A stretch of DNA of 38,578 nt from assembly GCA_021200895.1 (NCBI GenBank), contig JAJQFX010000294.1:1-38578 (forward strand), in the 5' to 3' direction. Within the stretch, counting starts at the first letter, position 1. Each line of letters starts with the position of its first letter. The position numbers and the translations under genes were made by a program. The stretch is from Clostridiales bacterium. GTDB lineage: Bacteria; Bacillota; Clostridia; Oscillospirales; Oscillospiraceae. Below are positions 1 to 7,551 of this stretch, in pieces. A model generated the notes under the pieces. The model was not told where the DNA came from, made no database searches, and was given only the letters and a program-made list of their open reading frames with translations.

Positions 1-356
1 GGCACCGCCCCCGCGGCGGAGGCTCCCAACAGCGGCAGCGCCTGTTTCAGTGTGGTCATGGCGTACAGAGCGCTGCCCACGGTGAGCCACGCCGCGAAGA
101 ACACTCCGCTGACCGCCAGTGCTACCACCAGCGCCTGCCGCCCCTCCCGGAAGGCGGCGTAGCAGCCGCCTGCGAAGCAGCCCAGCCCCGCGCCCAGGCA
201 GCAGAAAAGCTGCATCTGTCCTTCCTCTGCCCGGCCGGTGGAGATGAGCCACGCCGCCCCCAGCAGGAGGAGCGTACACACGGCGAAGGCCAGCGCCGCC
301 CCGGCCAGAATACTCGTGCATCGGTTGAACAGCGTCTCCCGGCGTTCCGTCTGCAC
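1..356 (-). CDS. TIGR04086-like small membrane protein (3' end outside window)
   Basis: On the minus strand a GTG-initiated frame (first residues VQTERRETLFNRCTSILAG) stays open for 118 codons to the window edge. It contains several hydrophobic stretches (about residues 16-38, 48-62, 72-92 and 104-118), so it is a small multi-pass membrane protein. A GGGGG-type ribosome site lies nine bases before the GTG. A different frame here is open from an ATG but gives an Arg/Trp/Pro-rich product and is rejected. In many Clostridia the gene right after yajC encodes a TIGR04086-family membrane protein of about this size, followed by the six-cysteine peptide SCIFF and its radical-SAM enzyme. The family name is inferred from position, size and topology. 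No function is known. Confidence 0.6.
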   Translation of the reverse strand, partial: MQTERRETLFNRCTSILAGAALAFAVCTLLLLGAAWLISTGRAEEGQMQLFCCLGAGLGCFAGGCYAAFREGRQALVVALAVSGVFFAAWLTVGSALYAMTTLKQALPLLGASAAGAV

Positions 357-359
357 CAA

Positions 360-413
360 AAAAATTCCCCCTTCTCACGTCCTGCTACAGGGTATGAGAG
401 AGGGGGAATTTTT
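360..413 (-). terminator. Perfect 12-bp hairpin between yajC and the next gene, overlapping that gene's ribosome site
   Basis: Arms 360-371 and 402-413 are perfectly complementary (AAAAATTCCCCC / GGGGGAATTTTT) around a 30-nt loop. Read on the minus strand, the distal arm is GGGGGAATTTTTT. It ends in a U-tract like an intrinsic terminator and also supplies the purine-rich ribosome site of the membrane protein starting at 356. It could therefore end yajC transcripts, or hide that ribosome site, or both. Confidence 0.6.
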
Positions 414-425
414 ATGAGCATCGGC

Positions 426-731
426 TTACTTCTTCTCGGCAGGCTCCGCTTTGCCGTCTTCCGTGGTCTGGACGCCCTTGGAGGACACCGCCCACTTCAT
501 CAGCTCAATGCGCACCCGGTCAGCGCCGGTCTCGATGACGATGCTATTCTGCTTCACGGCGCAGACCGTACCGACTACGCCGCTGATGGTGGTGACCTCA
601 TCGCCCACCGCCAAGCTGTTGCGCAGCTCGGTGGCCTGCTTTTTCCGCTTGTTCTCAGGGCGGATCAGCAGGAAGTAGAAGATGGCGACCATCACGACCA
701 GCATGACAATCGTATATCCCCAATCACTCAT
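426..731 (-). CDS. yajC: Preprotein translocase subunit YajC
   Basis: 101 residues, the usual length for YajC, the small accessory membrane subunit of the SecDF-YajC complex that assists the SecYEG channel. One N-terminal membrane helix (about residues 5-22) is followed by the family signature FLLIRPENKRKKQ and a small basic/beta domain with 'GDEVTTISGVVGTV', which is typical of YajC. The C-terminus is charged (KAEPAEKK). A promoter with near-consensus hexamers lies at 816-844, giving a leader of roughly 75 nt. The downstream gene on the same strand is a small membrane protein. Identification is firm. Confidence 0.95.
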   Translation of the reverse strand: MSDWGYTIVMLVVMVAIFYFLLIRPENKRKKQATELRNSLAVGDEVTTISGVVGTVCAVKQNSIVIETGADRVRIELMKWAVSSKGVQTTEDGKAEPAEKK

Positions 732-815
732 GTTATTACCTCCGTTTCTTGCGTAAAAACGCGCACTATAGGTAGTATAACTGAAACCGCCCCTGTTTGC
801 AAGGGATTTTTCAGA

Positions 816-844
816 ATTTTATACCCGCTTTTCTGCGTTGTCAA
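816..844 (-). promoter_or_regulatory. Sigma-A promoter for yajC
   Basis: Minus strand: -35 TTGACA (complement of 839-844), exactly 17 bp, -10 TAAAAT (complement of 816-821). It lies about 85 bp upstream of the yajC start. The -35 hexamer is inside the repeat at 837-872. Confidence 0.8.
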
Positions 845-872
845 ATGATGTGGCCCCCGGCAGGAGGAGTAC
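837..872. repeat. Dispersed ~36-bp repeat, copy 1 (copy 2 at 17829-17864)
   Basis: The segment starting GTTGTCAAATGATGTGGCC and continuing to GCAGGAGG..TAC matches 17829-17864 at roughly 29 of 36 positions, including the uninterrupted blocks GTTGTCAA, TGATGTG and GCAGGAGG. Both copies lie in the same orientation, upstream of minus-strand operons that encode Sec components (yajC; rpmG-secE-nusG). Both contain a TTGACA on the minus strand. Confidence 0.6.
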
Positions 873-963
873 AAAACATAAGAAATCCACAGGGAAGAGG
901 AGCAGCCTCGCCGGACAGCTGAAAAACGGGCCAGGGCGCCGCTGTGGGGGAGTCCCAATCTAA

Positions 964-1120
964 GGAACCTCTGAACAAATGCACTTCGGCGCCTTGCGGT
1001 AAATTTCCGCCATAAATGCGTTGCAAAATCTTGAAATCCGTCAGGATTCCTGCGCTTTTGCGCCTTTTTCTGACGCAAATTTCCTCGCAATCCGCTCTCG
1101 TCCATTTATTCAGAGGTTCC
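964..1120. mobile_element. MITE-like palindromic element, 157 bp, with flanking CTAA repeats
   Basis: Terminal inverted repeats of 18 bp, GGAACCTCTGAACAAATG (964-981) and CATTTATTCAGAGGTTCC (1103-1120), match at 17 of 18 positions. The 4-bp direct repeat CTAA stands on both sides (960-963 and 1121-1124), as expected of a target-site duplication. The interior is non-coding and itself rich in short palindromes (for example GCGG..CCGC and CAGGATTCCTG). Short ORFs crossing it are not convincing. It looks like a non-autonomous transposable element. The mobilising transposase is not in this window. Confidence 0.65.
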
Positions 1121-1161
1121 CTAACGTGCGTATAGGCCGATTGTTGCGCCAGACCAGGGGT

Positions 1162-1199
1162 GCAGCCAGCAGCACTCCAAGCAAAGTGCTGCTGGCTGC
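1162..1199. other. Perfect 15-bp stem-loop downstream of purD
   Basis: Arms 1162-1176 and 1185-1199 (GCAGCCAGCAGCACT / AGTGCTGCTGGCTGC) are perfectly complementary with an 8-nt loop. It lies about 80 bp past the purD stop, so it may end or protect the 3' end of the purine operon mRNA. No U-tract follows on the minus strand, so a classical terminator is not supported. It may belong with the neighbouring mobile element. Confidence 0.5.
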
Positions 1200-1281
1200 A
1201 AAAATGTTTTATAGTATTGCATTGTCCCCTTAACGGGATGCGGTTCACCTGTTATGGAAGCGGGGAGTTTTGTCGTTTCGG

Positions 1282-2544
1282 TCAGTCCACCCACACCTTG
1301 CCGATGTCGGTGCGGTACTGCATATCCTTCCAGGTGATGGGCTTGGCGGCGGCGTAGGCGTTGGCCACGGCCTCCTGCAAGGTATCGCCCCGGGCGGTGA
1401 CGCCCAGCACACGGCCGCCGCTGGTCAGGTAAGCGCCGTCCGGGCCAAATTTCGTGCCTGCGTGGAACACATACGAGCCCTCCACCTGCTCCAGGCCGGA
1501 GATGACGTTGCCCTTCTCATAGCTCAGGGGATAGCCGCCGGAGGCTAGCACCAGGCAGCAGGCCGCGCCGTCCTTCCAGCGGATGTCGGTTTTGTCCAGC
1601 GTCCCGTCGATGCAGGCGTTGAAGATGTCAAACAGGTCGCTGTCCAGCAGATAGAGCAGGGGCTGGGTCTCCGGGTCGCCGAAGCGGGCGTTGTACTCCA
1701 CCACCTTGGGGCCGTCGGGGGTCAGCATCAGGCCGAAGTACAGCACGCCCTTGAAGGGGCGGCCCTCCGCCTTCATGGCCTGGATGGTGGGCTGGAAAAT
1801 CTCCTCCATGCAGCGCCGGGCGATGCCCGGGGTGTAGTTGGGGGAGGGGGCGAACGCACCCATGCCGCCGGTGTTGGGGCCCCGGTTGCCGTCAAAGGCC
1901 CGCTTGTGATCCTGGGAGGACAGCATGGGGACGACGTGCTCCCCGTCCGCGAAGGCCAGCACCGTCACCTCCGGGCCGGTCATGCACTCCTCGATGACCA
2001 CGGTGGAGCCGGAAGCGCCGAACTTGCCGTCCTCCATCATCTCCCGGACGGCCTGCTTGACCTCGTCCACCGTGGCGGCCACGGTGACGCCTTTGCCCAG
2101 GGCCAGGCCGTCCGCCTTCACCACGATGGGCGCGCCCTGGGCGTCGATATAGTCCAGCGCGGCCTGCTCCTCGGTGAAGGTCTGGTACTTTGCGGTGGGG
2201 ATGTGGTACTTCGCCATCAAGTCCTTGGAGAAGGACTTGGATGCCTCGATGATGGCGGCGTTCTTCCGGGGGCCGAAGGCGCGGATACCTGCCTCCTCCA
2301 TGGCGTCCACCATGCCCAGGGCCAGCGGGTCATCCGGGGCCACCATGACAAAGTCCATGGCGTTCTCCCTGGCCCAAGCCACCATCCCCGCCACGTCCGT
2401 GGCTCCGATGGGGACGCAGGTGGCCAACTGGGCGATGCCCGCGTTGCCCGGAGCGCAGTACAGCTCCGTCACCTTGGGGGACTGGGCCAGCTTCCAGCAG
2501 ATGGCGTGTTCGCGGCCACCGCCGCCGACGACTAATACTTTCAT
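1282..2544 (-). CDS. purD: Phosphoribosylamine-glycine ligase (GAR synthetase)
   Basis: 420 residues, normal PurD length. It joins glycine to 5-phosphoribosylamine using ATP, the second step of de novo purine synthesis, in the cytoplasm. The N-terminal domain opens VLVVGGGGREHAICWKL, the PurD hallmark. The ATP-grasp domain shows VVKADGLALGKGV (about 141-153) and the metal-binding NARFGDPETQ (about 289-298). The ATG follows AAGGAGC with good spacing. It is the last gene of the minus-strand purine operon, separated from a small membrane protein gene by about 40 bp. Identification is firm. Confidence 0.97.
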   Translation of the reverse strand: MKVLVVGGGGREHAICWKLAQSPKVTELYCAPGNAGIAQLATCVPIGATDVAGMVAWARENAMDFVMVAPDDPLALGMVDAMEEAGIRAFGPRKNAAIIEASKSFSKDLMAKYHIPTAKYQTFTEEQAALDYIDAQGAPIVVKADGLALGKGVTVAATVDEVKQAVREMMEDGKFGASGSTVVIEECMTGPEVTVLAFADGEHVVPMLSSQDHKRAFDGNRGPNTGGMGAFAPSPNYTPGIARRCMEEIFQPTIQAMKAEGRPFKGVLYFGLMLTPDGPKVVEYNARFGDPETQPLLYLLDSDLFDIFNACIDGTLDKTDIRWKDGAACCLVLASGGYPLSYEKGNVISGLEQVEGSYVFHAGTKFGPDGAYLTSGGRVLGVTARGDTLQEAVANAYAAAKPITWKDMQYRTDIGKVWVD

Positions 2545-2587
2545 GTTTTGCAGCTCCTTTTCTGAAAATGTTGAAATGGCCTCCCGG

Positions 2588-2833
2588 TCACGTTACATTG
2601 ATGTCGATAAATTCCTTCTTATAGTGATACAGGCGATAGGCGACCCGCCCCACGCCCCAAGCCAGACCGAGCAAAATGCCATAGGCAAAGCGCTCCGCCT
2701 CGCACAGGTGCAGCAGGACGGCGGCAAACGCCATTGGGCCGAGCATATCGAGTACATACTCGAACAGGTGGTCCTTCAGGTGCTTTTTCAAGCGGAAACG
2801 CCGCTTCTCCTCTGTGGTAAATGTCTGATTCAT
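2588..2833 (-). CDS. Small two-helix membrane protein of unknown function
   Basis: 81 residues. A charged N-terminus (TTEEKRRFRLKKHLKDH) is followed by two hydrophobic segments at about residues 30-42 and 50-62 and a polar tail. It starts at an ATG nine bases after GGAGGA. It sits between the aldo/keto reductase and purD inside the purine operon, so it is probably co-transcribed, but nothing in the sequence ties it to purine synthesis. The only reading frame competing with it is an Arg/Pro-rich shadow. I do not recognise a family. Confidence 0.7.
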   Translation of the reverse strand: MNQTFTTEEKRRFRLKKHLKDHLFEYVLDMLGPMAFAAVLLHLCEAERFAYGILLGLAWGVGRVAYRLYHYKKEFIDINVT

Positions 2834-2865
2834 CAGAAACGCTCCTCCGATTCCAGGCCGCAGCG

Positions 2866-3894
2866 TTACTGCACGCTGACCGTTCCGGCCAGCACCTGCT
2901 TATAATCCTCGTAGTTTTTCTCCAGCAGGGTCGGGGTGTCCAGCCCATAGGGGCATTTGCCCTTGCACCGGCAGCAGTGGAGGCACTGCTCGATGCGCTT
3001 CATCTTCTCCTGCCACTCCGGGGTCAGCCAGGACTGGGCGGGGGCCCGCCGCAGCATCAGGGACATCCGGGCGCAGCTGTTGATTTCAATGCCCACCGGG
3101 CAGGGCATACAGTAGCCGCAGCCCCGGCAGAACTCGCCCCGCAGCTGGGCGCGGTCATGGTCGATGACCGCCTGCAACTCCGGCGTCAGGGCAGGCGGAG
3201 CGTCGATGTAGGAGAGGAACTCGTCCAGCTCCCCCTCCCGCTGCACCCCCCAGATGGGCAGCACATTGTCAAACTGGGCCTCAAAGGCATAAGCGGCAGC
3301 GGAGTTGGTGATGAGGCCGCCGGACAGGGCCTTCATGGAGATGAAGCCCATGTTCTTCTCCCGGCACAGCGCCACCAGCTCCAGTTCCTGCTCTCCGGAG
3401 ATGTAGGAGAAGGGGAATTGCAGCGTCTCGTACAGCCCGGAGGCAATGGCCTCCTGGGCCACCGCCAGGCGGTGGTTGGTGATGCCGATGTGGCGCACCA
3501 TCCCTTTGGCCTTGGCCTCCAGCATGGCCTCATAGACTCCGGTGCCGTCCCCCGGCTTGGGGCACCAGGCCGGGTTGTGGAACTGATAGAGGTCGATATA
3601 ATCGGTGCGCAGGTTGCCCAGGGAGGTGTTCAAATCCTTCCAGAAGTCATCCGCCGTCTCGGCGGCGGTTTTCGTGGCGACATACACCTGCTCCCGGAAG
3701 CCCTCCAGCGCCTCGCCCAGCTTGCACTCGCTGTCGGTATAGAACCGGGCGGTGTCAAAGAAGCGGATGCCGCCGTTGTAAGCCTTGCGAATCAGCCGAA
3801 CCGCGTCCTCCTGGGAGATACGCTGAATGGGCAGCGCGCCGAAGCCGTTCCGGTTGACGGTGATGCCTGTGCCGCCCAGAGTGACCATATCCAT
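2866..3894 (-). CDS. Aldo/keto reductase with C-terminal 4Fe-4S domain
   Basis: 342 residues from the ATG at 3894, chosen because GGAGGG stands six bases before it. The longer open frame upstream overlaps the preceding gene. Residues 1-260 form an aldo/keto reductase barrel with the catalytic tetrad visible as D47 and Y52 (FFDTARFY), K75 (ATKTA) and H106 (YQFHNP). The C-terminus carries two ferredoxin-like cysteine clusters (CRGCGYCMPCP and CLHCCRCKGKCP), which suggest two [4Fe-4S] clusters. Such iron-sulfur AKRs are common in anaerobes, but substrates are mostly unknown. It is placed between the AICAR transformylase gene and purD and separated from the former by a hairpin, so it may be expressed at a different level from the pur genes. 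Confidence 0.9.
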   Translation of the reverse strand: MDMVTLGGTGITVNRNGFGALPIQRISQEDAVRLIRKAYNGGIRFFDTARFYTDSECKLGEALEGFREQVYVATKTAAETADDFWKDLNTSLGNLRTDYIDLYQFHNPAWCPKPGDGTGVYEAMLEAKAKGMVRHIGITNHRLAVAQEAIASGLYETLQFPFSYISGEQELELVALCREKNMGFISMKALSGGLITNSAAAYAFEAQFDNVLPIWGVQREGELDEFLSYIDAPPALTPELQAVIDHDRAQLRGEFCRGCGYCMPCPVGIEINSCARMSLMLRRAPAQSWLTPEWQEKMKRIEQCLHCCRCKGKCPYGLDTPTLLEKNYEDYKQVLAGTVSVQ

Positions 3895-3923
3895 AGCGTT
3901 CCCTCCGTTCAGAATAAAATCAG

Positions 3924-3954
3924 CGTGCCTGCCGGGGAAATTGCGGCAGGCACG
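3924..3954 (-). terminator. Intercistronic hairpin after the AICAR transformylase gene
   Basis: Arms 3924-3934 and 3944-3954 (CGTGCCTGCCG / CGGCAGGCACG) form a perfect 11-bp stem in the 68-bp gap before the aldo/keto reductase. On the minus strand it is followed by CTGATTTTATTC, a poor U-tract, so it may act as a partial terminator or as an mRNA-stabilising stem that lowers expression of the last three genes of the operon. Confidence 0.55.
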
Positions 3955-3962
3955 GGTTATCA

Positions 3963-5141
3963 TTAGTGATGGAACAGCCGCATCCCGGTGAAGCACATGG
4001 TAATGCCATGGTTGTTGCAGGCTTCGATGACGTTGTCGTCCCGGATGGAGCCGCCCGGCTCGGCGATGTACTGTACACCGGACTTGAAGGCCCGCTCCAC
4101 ATTGTCGCCAAAGGGGAAGAAGGCGTCGCTGCCGCAGGCCACGCCGGACAGCTTGGAAACCCATTCCTTCTTCTCCGCCTCGGTGAGAGGCTCCGGCTTG
4201 ACCTTGAAGCTCTCCTGCCACACGCCGTCGGCCAGGATGTCCTCATATTCGTTGGAGGTGTAAACGTCGATGGCGTTGTCCCGGTTGGGGCGGCGGATAC
4301 CGTCCACAAATTGCAGGCCCAGGACCTTCGGGTGCTGGCGCATCCACCAGTTGTTGGCCTTGTCACCGGCCAGACGGGTGCAGTGGATGCGGCTCTGCTG
4401 ACCCGCCCCTACGCCGATGGTCTGGCCGTCCTTCACATAGCAGACGGAGTTGGACTGGGTGTATTTCAGGGTGATGAGGGAGAGAATCAGGTCGGTTTTC
4501 GCGCTGTCAGGCAGGTTCTTGTTCTCGGTGACGATATTGGACAGCATTTCCTCGTCGATGGTCAGGAAGCCGTGGCCCTGCTCAAAGACCACGCCGAAAA
4601 TCTCCCGCCGCTCCTGGGCCTTGGGCACATAGTTGGGGTCGATTTGGATGACGTTGTAGTTGCCCTTTTTCTTGGTTTTCAGGATAGCCAGGGCCTCGTC
4701 GGTATAGCCGGGGGCGATGATGCCGTCGGAGACCTCGGCCTTGAGATAGGTGGCGGTGGAGGCGTCGCAGATGTCGGACAGGGCGGCCCAGTCGCCATAG
4801 GAGCAGAGCCGGTCAGCGCCCCTGGCCCGGATGTAGGCGGAGGCGATGGGGGAGACCTCAGCGCCCTCCTCCACAAAGTAGATGTGCCGGTCAATGTCCG
4901 TCAGCGGCTTCGCCACGGCGGCTCCGGCGGGGGAGACGTGCTTAAAGGAGGCGGCGGCGGGCAGACCGGTGGAGGCTTTCAGCTCGCTGACCAGCTGCCA
5001 GGAGTTGAAGGCGTCCATAAAGTTGATGTAGCCCGGACGGCCGTTCAGCACGGTGATGGGCAGGTCGCTGCCGTCCGCCATGTAGATTTTCGAGGGCTTT
5101 TGGTTGGGGTTCAAGCCGTATTTCAGTTCCAGTTCCTTCAT
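3963..5141 (-). CDS. purH: Stand-alone AICAR transformylase (phosphoribosylaminoimidazolecarboxamide formyltransferase)
   Basis: 392 residues. It transfers a formyl group from 10-formyl-THF to AICAR, giving FAICAR. It corresponds only to the transformylase part of bifunctional PurH (usually about 510-520 residues). It begins directly at MKELELKYGLNPNQKPSKIY, the transformylase start, and contains KHVSPAGAAV, the conserved Lys-His pair region, and GAGQQSRIHCTRLAGDKA. The N-terminal IMP cyclohydrolase domain of PurH is absent. Its reaction is supplied by the separate gene just upstream at 5159-5866. Seventeen bases separate the two genes. This split arrangement is known from some Clostridia. 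The call as a single-domain enzyme is confident. Confidence 0.93.
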   Translation of the reverse strand: MKELELKYGLNPNQKPSKIYMADGSDLPITVLNGRPGYINFMDAFNSWQLVSELKASTGLPAAASFKHVSPAGAAVAKPLTDIDRHIYFVEEGAEVSPIASAYIRARGADRLCSYGDWAALSDICDASTATYLKAEVSDGIIAPGYTDEALAILKTKKKGNYNVIQIDPNYVPKAQERREIFGVVFEQGHGFLTIDEEMLSNIVTENKNLPDSAKTDLILSLITLKYTQSNSVCYVKDGQTIGVGAGQQSRIHCTRLAGDKANNWWMRQHPKVLGLQFVDGIRRPNRDNAIDVYTSNEYEDILADGVWQESFKVKPEPLTEAEKKEWVSKLSGVACGSDAFFPFGDNVERAFKSGVQYIAEPGGSIRDDNVIEACNNHGITMCFTGMRLFHH

Positions 5142-5158
5142 CTTTTACACACGACCTT

Positions 5159-5866
5159 TCAAACGTTCACGTTTTTGATGACATCCTGGGTCTCGCCGGT
5201 GGCCAGGTCGAGATAGCGGACGAACAGGCTGACCTTGTTGTCTCTGTTCAGGCTGCTCCACACCAGCTCGGCGAAAGCCTCCGCAGTGGGGGTGTCGATG
5301 CCCACCAGCTCCGGCTCCCCCTCAAAGGAGGGCAGGGGGTCGCCGTCCCCCATATAGGTGTGGATGAAGTGGCCGTACCCGGCCACGGGGGCGTCATACT
5401 CGTAGAAGTACCGGCAGGTCTGAGCGGGGTCGCCCTCAAAGCTCTTGAGGATGGACAGGTTATAGCTGCCGTCCGGCTTCACCACGCCGGAGATACGGGG
5501 GGTGTAGTTGGGAGCGTCCGGCTCAAAGGTGCGCTGGAGCAGGGCGTGGCGGTAGCACTGGCCCTCCTGGAAGGCGTGCCAGATGGTGTCCGTCTGGTCG
5601 CCGTTGGTGACGATGGTTTTGCCCCCGTAGACCCGGACGGGGTGATAGATGATGAGGCTGGGGTCGGTCATTTTGGAGGGGTCAAAGGCCTCGGTGCGGA
5701 TGCCGTCCTCAGTGACGGTAAAGACCCGGTTGCGGCTGTTGACGCTGCGGCCCATGATGAAGTAGGCGATGACCGCCTTCGTGTTATCGGCGCTGCGGCC
5801 CAGGACGATGCCCCGGCCGGGATAGGAATTTGTTTGCAGAAGCTCCGCCAGATTCAAAACCTTCAT
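5159..5866 (-). CDS. PurO-like IMP cyclohydrolase
   Basis: 235 residues, beginning MKVLNLAELLQTNSYPGRGI with RGIVLGRSADN and AYFIMGRSVNSRNRVF. These are features of the IMP_cyclohyd family (archaeal PurO type), which closes FAICAR to IMP and is unrelated in fold to the cyclohydrolase domain of PurH. Its place between purN and the stand-alone AICAR transformylase fits exactly the missing last step of the pathway. Overlapping plus-strand frames are His/Gly/Val-rich shadows. Family membership is recognised from the motif pattern. The enzymatic role is inferred from family and context. Confidence 0.85.
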   Translation of the reverse strand: MKVLNLAELLQTNSYPGRGIVLGRSADNTKAVIAYFIMGRSVNSRNRVFTVTEDGIRTEAFDPSKMTDPSLIIYHPVRVYGGKTIVTNGDQTDTIWHAFQEGQCYRHALLQRTFEPDAPNYTPRISGVVKPDGSYNLSILKSFEGDPAQTCRYFYEYDAPVAGYGHFIHTYMGDGDPLPSFEGEPELVGIDTPTAEAFAELVWSSLNRDNKVSLFVRYLDLATGETQDVIKNVNV

Positions 5867-5881
5867 AAACGCTCACCTTTC

Positions 5882-6508
5882 TTAATCTGCAATGCGGACG
5901 ATGCGGCCCTCTACCGAGAGCTTCCCGTCGCAAAAGAGCTGCACCGCTTTCGGCAGCAGCTTCCACTCGCACTCTTCCATGATGCGCCGCTGCAAGGTCT
6001 CCGGCGTGTCCTCCGGCAGCACATCCACCGCCTTTTGCAGGATGATGGGGCCGCCGTCACAGACAGCGGAGACGAAATGCACCGTGGCCCCGGACACCTT
6101 CACGCCGTAGGCCAGCGCCTTCTCGTGGACGTGGAGGCCGTAGCACCCCTCGCCGCAGAAGGAGGGAATCAGGGCGGGGTGGATGTTGATGATGGCGTTG
6201 GGGTAGGCGTCCACCAGTTCCGGGGTCAGGACGTACATGAACCCGGCCAGGACGATGAGGCCGATGCCCAGGTCTTTCAGCTGGAGGGCCAGGGCGGCGG
6301 TCATCTCCTGATTGGAGGCGTACTCCTTCCGGTTCACCACATAGGTGGGGATACCGGCCTTCTTCGCCCGCTCCAGGGCGTAGGCGGTGGGGGAGGAGGA
6401 CACCACGGCGGTCAGCTTCCCGTTGGGGAACATCCCGGCGGCTTCGGCGTCGATGAGGGCCTGCAAATTGGTGCCGCCGCCGGACACCAGCACGGCGATT
6501 TTTACCAT
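5882..6508 (-). CDS. purN: Phosphoribosylglycinamide formyltransferase (GART, folate dependent)
   Basis: 208 residues, normal for PurN, which formylates GAR with 10-formyl-THF. It opens MVKIAVLVSGGGTNLQALID, the nucleotide-binding start. The catalytic Asn/His region reads NIHPALIPSFCGEGCYG and the catalytic Asp region ATVHFVSAVCDGGPII. The ATG overlaps the purM stop by one base (TGATG), so translation is coupled. Followed after 15 bp by the PurO-like gene. Confidence 0.96.
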   Translation of the reverse strand: MVKIAVLVSGGGTNLQALIDAEAAGMFPNGKLTAVVSSSPTAYALERAKKAGIPTYVVNRKEYASNQEMTAALALQLKDLGIGLIVLAGFMYVLTPELVDAYPNAIINIHPALIPSFCGEGCYGLHVHEKALAYGVKVSGATVHFVSAVCDGGPIILQKAVDVLPEDTPETLQRRIMEECEWKLLPKAVQLFCDGKLSVEGRIVRIAD

Positions 6509-7551
6509 CAGTACTTCACCTCGACGGCGCTGTCGCCCTGACCGATGTGGCCGATGACGAAGGCGTGCTGGCCGGCCCGCACCACGGTCTCCAGCGCCAG
6601 CCTGGCCTGCTCCCTGGGGACGGCGATGACCATGCCGATGCCCATGTTGAAGGTGTTGTACATATCCCGGGTGGGGATGTCGCCCGTCTTCTGAATCAGG
6701 TCAAAAATCGGGGGGCAGGGGAAGGCGTTGGTGTCAATGACGGCGGTAAGCCCTTCCTTCATCATCCGGGGCACGTTCTCATAGAAGCCGCCGCCGGTGA
6801 TATGGCTGATGCCGTGGATGTCCACCCCGGCAGTCATAAGCTGACGGATGGCGTTGACATAGATGCGGGTGGGCTTCAGCAGTTCCTCGCCGATGGTGCA
6901 GCCCAACTCGTCAGAGTAGTCGGCGTAGTGATGCTCCACATCCAGCACCTTCCGCACCAGGGAGAAGCCGTTGGAGTGGACGCCGCTGGAGGTCAGGCCC
7001 AGGAGGATGTCTCCTGCCGTCATATGGTCATGAGTGATGACCTTCTCCCGGTCCACGATGCCCACGGAGAAGCCGGCCAAATCGTACTCGTCCTCCGGGT
7101 AGAAGCCGGGCATTTCGGCGGTCTCGCCGCCGATCAGGGCGCAGCCCGCCATGCGGCAGCCGTCGGTGATGCCCTTCACAATGGCCTCAATGCGGGTGGG
7201 GACGTTCTTGCCGCAGGCGATATAGTCCAGGAAGAACATGGGCATAGCGCCGCCGCAAATAATATCGTTGACGCACATGGCCACGCAGTCGATGCCCACG
7301 GTGTCGTGCTTGTCCATCAGGAAGGCGATTTTCAGCTTGGTGCCGACCCCGTCGGTGCCGGAGACCAGCATGGGGGTTTTCATCCCCGTCAGGTCGGGCT
7401 GGAACAGGCCGCCGAAGTCCCCAATGCTGCCCACCACACCCTTGATATAGGTGGACTCCACCAGCGGGCGGATGCGGTCTACCGCCTCATAACCGGCTGT
7501 GACGTCTACACCGGCGGCGGCGTAGGAGTCAGATTTACTGTTTGCAATCAT
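6508..7551 (-). CDS. purM: Phosphoribosylformylglycinamidine cyclo-ligase (AIR synthetase)
   Basis: 347 residues, normal for PurM, which closes FGAM to AIR with ATP. Visible signatures are YAAAGVDVTAGYEAVDRI near the N-terminus, MLVSGTDGVGTKLK (nucleotide loop), GGETAEMPGFY and ITGGGFYENVPRM. The start overlaps the purF stop in an ATGA (7548-7551) and the stop overlaps the purN start, so purF, purM and purN are translationally coupled. Confidence 0.97.
   Translation of the reverse strand: MIANSKSDSYAAAGVDVTAGYEAVDRIRPLVESTYIKGVVGSIGDFGGLFQPDLTGMKTPMLVSGTDGVGTKLKIAFLMDKHDTVGIDCVAMCVNDIICGGAMPMFFLDYIACGKNVPTRIEAIVKGITDGCRMAGCALIGGETAEMPGFYPEDEYDLAGFSVGIVDREKVITHDHMTAGDILLGLTSSGVHSNGFSLVRKVLDVEHHYADYSDELGCTIGEELLKPTRIYVNAIRQLMTAGVDIHGISHITGGGFYENVPRMMKEGLTAVIDTNAFPCPPIFDLIQKTGDIPTRDMYNTFNMGIGMVIAVPREQARLALETVVRAGQHAFVIGHIGQGDSAVEVKY

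Noticed and set aside
728-1248. Two overlapping minus-strand frames of 125 and 135 codons across the gap after purD
   Set aside because: They run through the yajC promoter, the dispersed repeat and the MITE-like element, have no ribosome site and give compositionally odd products.
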